Positions 6,813-10,472 of a stretch of DNA of 10,472 nt are shown here, piece after piece (position 1 is the first letter of the stretch; the number at the start of each line of letters is the position of its first letter). A program made the position numbers and the translations under genes. The stretch covers positions 1 through 10,472 of the forward strand of contig JAGHDR010000227.1 of NCBI GenBank assembly GCA_021159825.1, in the 5' to 3' direction. The notes beneath the pieces were generated by a model. It saw nothing but the letters and a program-made list of their open reading frames with translations. It was not told where the DNA came from and searched no databases. Source of the stretch: Deltaproteobacteria bacterium. Its GTDB lineage: Bacteria; Desulfobacterota; DSM-4660; Desulfatiglandales; Desulfatiglandaceae.

Positions 6813-7580
6813 ATGTCGCAAAAAACACCTGCCATCACCACTAAAAACCTTGAAATCGCTTATGGCGATTTCGTGATTCAACGGGATCTCAATTTCACCG
6901 TTAATCGCGGGGAGATTTTTGTACTCATGGGGGGCAGCGGCTGCGGTAAAACCACGGTCATGCGCTGCCTAACCGGACTCAAAGCACCTGAAAAGGGCCA
7001 GGTTTTTCTAGGGAACATCAGTTTGTGGGAAGCGGAACAGGCGACGAGAGACCAAATGGCCCACAACATCGGCATCGTTTATCAGAGTGGGGCGCTTTGG
7101 AGTTCCATGACCCTGGCTGAGAACGTGGGGTTACCCCTGGGGGAATTCTACGACCTTACCCCTCAGGAAATCAGAGAACTCTCTTCTTTGAAACTGGCCC
7201 TGGTGGGGCTATCCGGCTTTGAAGATTACTACCCTTCCGAAATCAGCGGGGGCATGCGAAAACGGGCGGGGGTAGCCCGCGCACTGGCCCTGGATCCCCA
7301 ATTCCTCTTCTTTGACGAACCCTCTGCCGGCCTCGACCCCGTGACCTCTTCCCTGCTGGACGACCTCATTCTGGAACTTCGGGACAGCCTGGGAACCACC
7401 ATGGTTTTGGTGACCCACGAACTGCCCAGTATTTTTTCCGTGGCCGACAACTGCGTCTACCTGGATGGCGACACACACACCATGATTGCCGGCGGAGATC
7501 CCAAGAGACTGAAAACGGACTGCGATGATCCAAAGGTGCATGCCTTTCTAACCCGGGGCGGTAAGAACAGAACAGGATAA
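6813..7580 (+). CDS. mlaF: MlaF-family lipid ABC transporter ATPase
   Basis: 255 residues with every ABC ATPase motif: Walker A GGSGCGKTT at 40-48, Q-loop Gln91 in YQSGALW, signature SGGMRKR at 145-151, Walker B LFFDEP at 165-170, D-loop SAGLDP, and the switch His202 in VTHEL. The wording YQSGALWSSMTLAENVGLPL and SEISGGMRKRAGVARALALDP is typical of MlaF and related MCE-linked ATPases. It should power the permease from the cytoplasm. It is the fourth gene of the operon, 30 bp after the lipoprotein gene. Here the ATPase is last, unlike the E. coli mlaFEDCB order where it comes first. No convincing Shine-Dalgarno site precedes the ATG, so translation may depend on coupling. A seven-codon ORF (6787-6810) in the gap is probably chance. 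Confidence 0.92.
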   Translation: MSQKTPAITTKNLEIAYGDFVIQRDLNFTVNRGEIFVLMGGSGCGKTTVMRCLTGLKAPEKGQVFLGNISLWEAEQATRDQMAHNIGIVYQSGALWSSMTLAENVGLPLGEFYDLTPQEIRELSSLKLALVGLSGFEDYYPSEISGGMRKRAGVARALALDPQFLFFDEPSAGLDPVTSSLLDDLILELRDSLGTTMVLVTHELPSIFSVADNCVYLDGDTHTMIAGGDPKRLKTDCDDPKVHAFLTRGGKNRTG

Positions 7581-7615
7581 AACGACGGTTCACGGTTAAA
7601 AAAATTGAACGTAGT

Positions 7616-7620
7616 GGAGG
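7616..7620 (+). promoter_or_regulatory. Ribosome binding site choosing between two adjacent ATGs
   Basis: GGAGG stands 3 nt before the ATG at 7624 and 6 nt before the next ATG at 7627. The second spacing is better, and the resulting MRKTIVL start is typical of a signal peptide, so 7627 is preferred; the difference is one residue. Confidence 0.6.
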
Positions 7621-7626
7621 AGTATG

Positions 7627-8610
7627 ATGCGAAAAACAATTGTATTGGCCACGTTGATTTATTTCGGGGCAATCCTTACCGCCGGCCTGTTCCCGTCCCG
7701 GCTGGATGCGAAAACCCGATTTGCCACCATCGGTACGGGAGGGATTACGGGGGTATATTATCCTACGGGCGGCGCCATCAGCAAAATGATTAACAAAAAG
7801 CGCAAGGTCTACGGTGTTCGCTGCACTGTTGAATCCACAGCCGGATCCGTCTTTAACGTTAACGCCGTTATGTCGGGGGACCTGGATTTCGGCATTGTGC
7901 AATCCGACCGCCAGTACCAGGCCGTGAATGGCAAGGCGGAATGGAAAGAGGCCGGGCCCCGGAAAGATTTGAGGGCCATCTTCAGCATCCATCCGGAAGC
8001 CGTCACCCTTGTGGCAGCCCGGGATGCCGGTATAAAGAGCATCTATGACCTTCGAGGAAAACGGGTCAACATCGGAAATCCCGGTTCCGGACAGCGGCAG
8101 AACGCCATTGACGCCCTCTCAGCCGCCGGCATTGATTACAAAAAAGATCTTCACGCCGAACAGGTCAAGGCATCCGAGGCTGCGGGACTCCTTCAGGACG
8201 GCCGCATCGATGCCTTCTTTTACACAGTCGGTCATCCCGGCGGCGCCGTTAAGGAAGCCACGGCGGGGAAACGAAAAGTACGGATTGTCCCCATTACGGA
8301 TATCGCGGCCCTTATTGACCGATACCCCTATTATGCACCGGCCGTCATCCCCATCAAATTCTATCCCGGGGCGGTTAATCAAAAAGATGTCCCCACCTTT
8401 GGCGTAAAAGCCACTTTTGTCACATCATCCGGAGTCCCGGACGACATGGTATATGCCATCACAAAGGAAGTCTTTGAAAACCTGGATCAATTCAAAAAAC
8501 TTCACCCGGCCTACGAATTTCTGACCCCCGAAGGGATGCTTCAAGGGCTGTCCGCCCCCCTTCACCCAGGGGCCATAAAATACTATAAGGAGGCAGGTCT
8601 TCTGAAATAG
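7627..8610 (+). CDS. TAXI-family TRAP transporter solute-binding protein
   Basis: 327 residues from the second ATG. A signal peptide (about 1-28, ending RLDA) is followed by FATIGTGGITGVYYPTGGAI (32-51), the hallmark of TAXI (TRAP-associated extracytoplasmic immunogenic) proteins. Other family stretches are VNAVMSGDLDFGIVQSD, DLRGKRVNIGNPGSG and DAFFYTVGHPGGAVKEA. Length is normal for the family. Family knowledge: these periplasmic proteins catch small organic acids or amino acids for a sodium- or proton-driven TRAP permease; the ligand cannot be read from sequence. It starts 46 bp after the MlaF-like gene in the same direction and could be the last gene of that operon, although its function is unrelated. 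A fused TRAP permease, its likely partner, lies convergent about 1.3 kb downstream. No clear terminator hairpin was seen in either flanking gap. Confidence 0.92.
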   Translation: MRKTIVLATLIYFGAILTAGLFPSRLDAKTRFATIGTGGITGVYYPTGGAISKMINKKRKVYGVRCTVESTAGSVFNVNAVMSGDLDFGIVQSDRQYQAVNGKAEWKEAGPRKDLRAIFSIHPEAVTLVAARDAGIKSIYDLRGKRVNIGNPGSGQRQNAIDALSAAGIDYKKDLHAEQVKASEAAGLLQDGRIDAFFYTVGHPGGAVKEATAGKRKVRIVPITDIAALIDRYPYYAPAVIPIKFYPGAVNQKDVPTFGVKATFVTSSGVPDDMVYAITKEVFENLDQFKKLHPAYEFLTPEGMLQGLSAPLHPGAIKYYKEAGLLK

Positions 8611-8634
8611 GCCCGGTCACCGTTCGGCTCGGGG

Positions 8635-8688
8635 TCAGGGGAATCCGGCTTCAATGAGCCTCAGGTCGTTTTCGGTGGCATGGTTCAT
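8635..8688 (-). pseudogene. 17-codon ORF, possible relic of a DUF1156-type DNA methylase start
   Basis: On the minus strand, AGGAG at 8698-8694 stands 5 nt before an ATG opening MNHATENDLRLIEAGFP and then TGA. The RLIEAGFP wording resembles, from memory, the start of DUF1156 / Zn-ribbon DNA methylases, which run RLIEAGFPCHQVGAE and later have RRPLTPSR. Reading past the stop in another frame gives PLTPSRTVTG (about 8641-8612), as if an out-of-frame deletion of some 30 codons had joined the two motifs. After that the TAXI gene begins on the other strand, so the rest of any methylase is missing. The match is very short and may be chance; alternatives are a small leader peptide or nothing. The remainder of the 8611-8784 gap shows no other gene. 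Confidence 0.3.
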
Positions 8689-8784
8689 ATTTTCTCCTGA
8701 CCGCCATTCGCGTTTTCAATTGGGTTGGACCACGGGCTGAGGATCAATTTCAAATTCAAAGGCGTATTGCTTTAAGTGGCTGAT

Positions 8785-9084
8785 TCATGCTGATCCGGGC
8801 ACACCCGACAGGTGATCAAGTTGTTCTCCCCCTTCAACAAGATGAAGCTCTTCAATGGAAGAATGCTCCCGCCACCTCTTGACACTGATAAGAATCACCG
8901 GTTGGTCTTTTTCCCGGTTCCTTGAGGATATGTCTTTGTGCCACCTGTTAAAACCATCCTCTCCGTCAACCTGAAATACAACCATGGCATTGAGCGGTAT
9001 CTTTTCCCCAAGCTGCTCATTTTCCATAAGGTATCTCTGGAACTCGGTTGAGAGCATTGTCAAAAAACGATTATAATTATTCAT
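8785..9084 (-). CDS. Small protein of unknown function, second of an overlapping pair (DUF5647-like)
   Basis: 99 residues, soluble, no signal peptide. It opens NNYNRFLTMLSTEFQRYLM, then EKIPLNAMVVFQVDGEDGFN, and later QPVILISVKRWREHSSIEEL. This order (helix with EFxRYLxE, then a KIP-x-x-A-x-VVF strand, then QPVxxIxVKR) recalls DUF5647 proteins, from memory and not firmly. Its ATG overlaps the end of the upstream gene by 8 bp, and the G-rich run AAGGGGGGTGG just before it can serve as ribosome site, so translation is probably coupled. The last 15 residues (GEQLDHLSGVPGSA) look unlike the rest and may be an extension. Function unknown; the pairing suggests a two-component module such as toxin-antitoxin, but no known toxin or antitoxin motif is visible. 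Confidence 0.75.
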   Translation of the reverse strand: MNNYNRFLTMLSTEFQRYLMENEQLGEKIPLNAMVVFQVDGEDGFNRWHKDISSRNREKDQPVILISVKRWREHSSIEELHLVEGGEQLDHLSGVPGSA

Positions 9085-9394
9085 GCCACCCCCCTTTTAG
9101 GAATTCCTCTTTATATTTGGACCAGTTCTCATCTATATCCCACTCTCCCAAAGTTAAAGCACTTTCAAAACTCAGGTTCAGTGGTATTTTTGTTTTGTTG
9201 CCCTTCCGATCATATTTATCCATATGCGAAAACCGATGGGAACAGTCGTACCTTACAACGGGTTTCCAGTCATTGCCCATCCTCACTTCCAACTGGACAG
9301 CAAAATATAGAACCTTCCCCTTATCAGTCTCATGATAATGGCGTTTTCTCACCCCATCATCCAGGACCACAACAAAATCCACTCTTTTTCCCAT
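9077..9394 (-). CDS. Small protein of unknown function, first of an overlapping pair (TumE-like feel)
   Basis: 105 residues, soluble and rich in charged and aromatic residues. Beta-rich opening GKRVDFVVVLDDGVRKRHYH, then VLYFAVQLEV, WKPVVRYDCSH, a basic stretch DKYDRKGNKTKIPL, and an acidic helical end (DIDENWSKYKEEFL). The VVRYD-x-x-H motif followed by a basic segment is reminiscent of TumE-type toxins (RYDNAPHH) and of a DUF7718-like family; both are impressions from memory. GGAG lies 3 nt before the ATG, a short spacing. It shares 8 bp with the next gene in the same direction. The pair is isolated on the minus strand between structured non-coding DNA and a possible methylase relic, an accessory setting. 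Function not assigned. Confidence 0.75.
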   Translation of the reverse strand: MGKRVDFVVVLDDGVRKRHYHETDKGKVLYFAVQLEVRMGNDWKPVVRYDCSHRFSHMDKYDRKGNKTKIPLNLSFESALTLGEWDIDENWSKYKEEFLKGGWHE

Positions 9395-9440
9395 AATCTC
9401 CAGTGTCCCCTGTCCTTGGTCTTAGGGCCTCGGCGCTATT

Positions 9441-9488
9441 AAAAAAGTAACCCCCAATGGTGCGCAGTTCTCCGGGATGCGTTGGGGG
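9441..9488 (-). terminator. Probable intrinsic terminator on the minus strand
   Basis: Minus-strand RNA would fold CCCCCAACG (9488-9480) with the facing arm 9459-9451, 9 pairs including one G-U, around a 20-nt loop. The sequence TTACTTTTTT follows (T run at 9446-9441). This fits a rho-independent terminator for transcripts arriving from the right, meaning the TRAP permease gene or a non-coding RNA from 9490-9660. It would also shield the small gene pair that begins 47 nt further on, implying that pair has its own promoter. The loop is longer than usual. Confidence 0.5.
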
Positions 9489-9497
9489 ATGTTGTTG

Positions 9498-9513
9498 AAC
9501 ATCACATGATGTT
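9498..9513. repeat. 16-bp palindrome, operator-like or hairpin
   Basis: AACATCACATGATGTT: two 7-bp arms, AACATCA and TGATGTT, around CA. An overlapping alternative hairpin uses GATGTT at 9488-9493 with AACATC at 9498-9503, so GATGTT occurs on both sides of AACATC. The site lies about 104 bp upstream of the small gene pair and next to the terminator stem. It may be a protein-binding site or part of the folded element. Short palindromes also arise by chance. Confidence 0.35.
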
Positions 9514-9574
9514 TATACGTGTAGATTACCCTTTCCGGTTTCCTCCAGCAAGATCTTTCTTCGCCCATGAAGGA

Positions 9575-9642
9575 GCAAAAGTTTCTCATGGCCGAGAATG
9601 GGCCTCCCAAAAAGCGCGTCGGAGGCCATGAAAAACTTTTGC
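9575..9642. repeat. 19-bp inverted repeat with a nested competing hairpin
   Basis: The arm GCAAAAGTTTCTCATGGCC (9575-9593) is matched by 9624-9642 in reverse complement, 18 of 19 bases. Inside the 30-nt loop, GGCCTCC (9601-9607) can pair with GGAGGCC (9621-9627), which overlaps the first bases of the right arm, so the two stems compete. No T run follows on either strand, so it is not a simple terminator. It could be the core of a dispersed repeat family, a structured RNA, or the ends of a tiny mobile element; copy number in the genome would tell. Confidence 0.7.
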
Positions 9643-9888
9643 GGGTATCACGATAATTTTTGTATGTTTAGGCAACAACTTGCTTGACATCTACCGGGTT
9701 TGGGCAACCTGCGCAACCGGACCGAGGCCAACACAATCTAATTCACCGGGAGCACGCAAGTCTGTAAAACCAAGCCAGCTTATAAGAATTCTTTTTGCCA
9801 TGTTTCGATACTATAAAATATTTTGCATATTGAGAGGTTTTTTTACCTACAATTTGTCAATAAGGAAAAGGTCTTTTGAAATAGTGTT

Positions 9889-10472
9889 TTAAGGCATTGC
9901 CCGCCTCAATCTCATTTTCTGGGAAAGAATTACAAGACCGTAAACAGCCACGCCCAGGGAAAAAAAATAATATTTCAGTGCCATATCAACGTGGAAAAAG
10001 GACGTAACAGCCCCCGGATGAAACAGAATGAAGGCCGCCCCGACCAGAAAAGGGATCTCATACCACCGGTTGCGGGTCAGGCACCACCCCTGGGCAAAAC
10101 ACTCAAAGGCCGACATGCCCACGAGGGCCATCCCGAAGATCATCAGCGCCTGGGGCCAGCTGCTGATGCCATGGAGTATCAGATCCGGATTAAACACAAA
10201 CATAAAGGCAATACAGCTGGTTCGGATGTCATATAAAAACCCCTGTATGCCGGTGGGGATGGGTTCGGATTCCGCAATGGCGGACGCCGCATAGGCGGCA
10301 AGGCCCACCGGGGGCGTATCATCAGCCAATATCCCGAAATAGAAACAGAACAAATGCGCTGCCATCAAAGGAATGACATAATCGTATAGGCCTCCCACTT
10401 CAACGATGATCGGCGCGGTTAAAGACGCCATGACAATATAGGTGGCGGTTGTGGGCAAGCCCATGCCGATCA
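9889..10472 (-). CDS. Fused TRAP transporter permease (TAXI type), C-terminal part
   Basis: The gene enters from the right edge and ends at the TAA at 9889. In-frame codons continue through the ATG at 10464 to the window edge (reading I-G-M-G-LPTTATYIV), so that ATG is internal and the gene is partial. About 193 residues are visible. They carry GLPTTATYIVMA, then GILADDTPPVGLAAYAASA and IPTGIQGFLYDIR, typical of the large membrane domain of fused 4TM/12TM TRAP permeases that work with TAXI binding proteins. Several hydrophobic helices follow, closing with a basic tail (KMRLRRAMP). It imports small organic solutes using an ion gradient. The TAXI binding protein gene at 7627-8610 converges on it; usually both lie in one operon in the same direction, so this layout is odd though a functional pair is still likely. 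Confidence 0.9.
   Translation of the reverse strand, partial: IGMGLPTTATYIVMASLTAPIIVEVGGLYDYVIPLMAAHLFCFYFGILADDTPPVGLAAYAASAIAESEPIPTGIQGFLYDIRTSCIAFMFVFNPDLILHGISSWPQALMIFGMALVGMSAFECFAQGWCLTRNRWYEIPFLVGAAFILFHPGAVTSFFHVDMALKYYFFSLGVAVYGLVILSQKMRLRRAMP

Larger units (their letters stand above)
9395..9888. other. Gene-free 494-bp stretch rich in inverted repeats
   Basis: No convincing protein gene here: the longest open frames (62 codons at 9610-9422 minus, 70 codons from a TTG at 9680 plus) lack ribosome sites and family likeness, and the first lies across the hairpins. The left half (9441-9642) carries a probable minus-strand terminator, a palindrome and a strong nested hairpin, listed separately. 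The middle (9694-9720) has smaller GGTT/AACC inverted repeats and GCAACC twice (9704-9709, 9713-9718). The right part (about 9780-9888) is AT-rich and lies just past the stop of the TRAP permease gene; no clean terminator for that gene is visible. Confidence 0.6.

Noticed and set aside
9422..9610. A 62-codon minus-strand open frame across the structured intergenic element.
   Set aside because: No ribosome site, no family likeness, and its sequence is fixed by the hairpin arms and terminator stem.
9684..9720. TTGACA at 9684-9689 as a plus-strand promoter -35, and GG/GC pairs nearby as a sigma-54 site.
   Set aside because: At 17 nt spacing the -10 would be ACCTGC, far from consensus; no GG-N10-GC spacing was found; no plus-strand gene follows.
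9745..9785. GCACGCAAG and nearby AAACC and AAGCC, considered as a GEMM-type cyclic-di-GMP riboswitch.
   Set aside because: The paired stems and the second conserved half with its receptor loop are missing, and no gene on that strand lies downstream.
9632..9892. A plus-strand open frame containing IIFVCLGN, like the start of low-molecular-weight tyrosine phosphatases, with a TTG at 9680.
   Set aside because: The likeness stops after eight residues (no C-x5-R loop follows), there is no ATG or ribosome site, and the later part has no recognisable features.

Overview
The window looks like a chromosomal stretch from an anaerobic, Gram-negative deltaproteobacterium, most likely a Desulfobacterota / Desulfobacterales sulfate reducer. 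The clues are a lipid-transport operon needing an outer membrane (MlaE with an N-terminal STAS domain, a PqiB-like MCE protein, a PqiC-like lipoprotein), TAXI-TRAP transporter parts, and a large periplasmic caspase-like protein with CsgG-like and PEGA modules. The assignment rests on gene content read by eye, not on a search.

Left part (1-3724): an ATP-grasp-like fragment runs off the left edge on the minus strand. It is followed on the plus strand by a single-domain TudS/DUF523 protein (TTG start) and a 741-residue caspase-like protein. The caspase gene meets the minus-strand YlqF/RbgA-type circularly permuted GTPase tail to tail, with a 32-bp overlap.

Middle part (3885-8610): a divergent 160-bp spacer leads into a tightly packed plus-strand operon: STAS-MlaE permease, MCE (MlaD/PqiB-like) protein, PqiC-like lipoprotein, MlaF ATPase. 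Together these make a complete inner-membrane ABC machine with a periplasmic MCE shuttle and an envelope lipoprotein, presumably moving (phospho)lipids between membranes. A TAXI-type TRAP solute-binding protein follows 46 bp downstream of the ATPase.

Right part (8611-10472): this is the accessory-looking segment. It holds a 17-codon minus-strand ORF with a good ribosome site that may be the decayed start of a DUF1156-type DNA methylase, then two overlapping small minus-strand genes of unknown function that look like a translationally coupled, toxin-antitoxin-like pair. Next come about 490 bp without a convincing gene, carrying a probable minus-strand terminator, a palindrome and a strong 19-bp inverted repeat with a nested competing hairpin. 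The window ends in the 3' part of a fused TRAP transporter permease on the minus strand, convergent with the TAXI binding protein and probably its transport partner.

The most interesting items are the small gene pair beside the possible methylase relic, the structured intergenic element, and the CsgG-caspase-PEGA protein.
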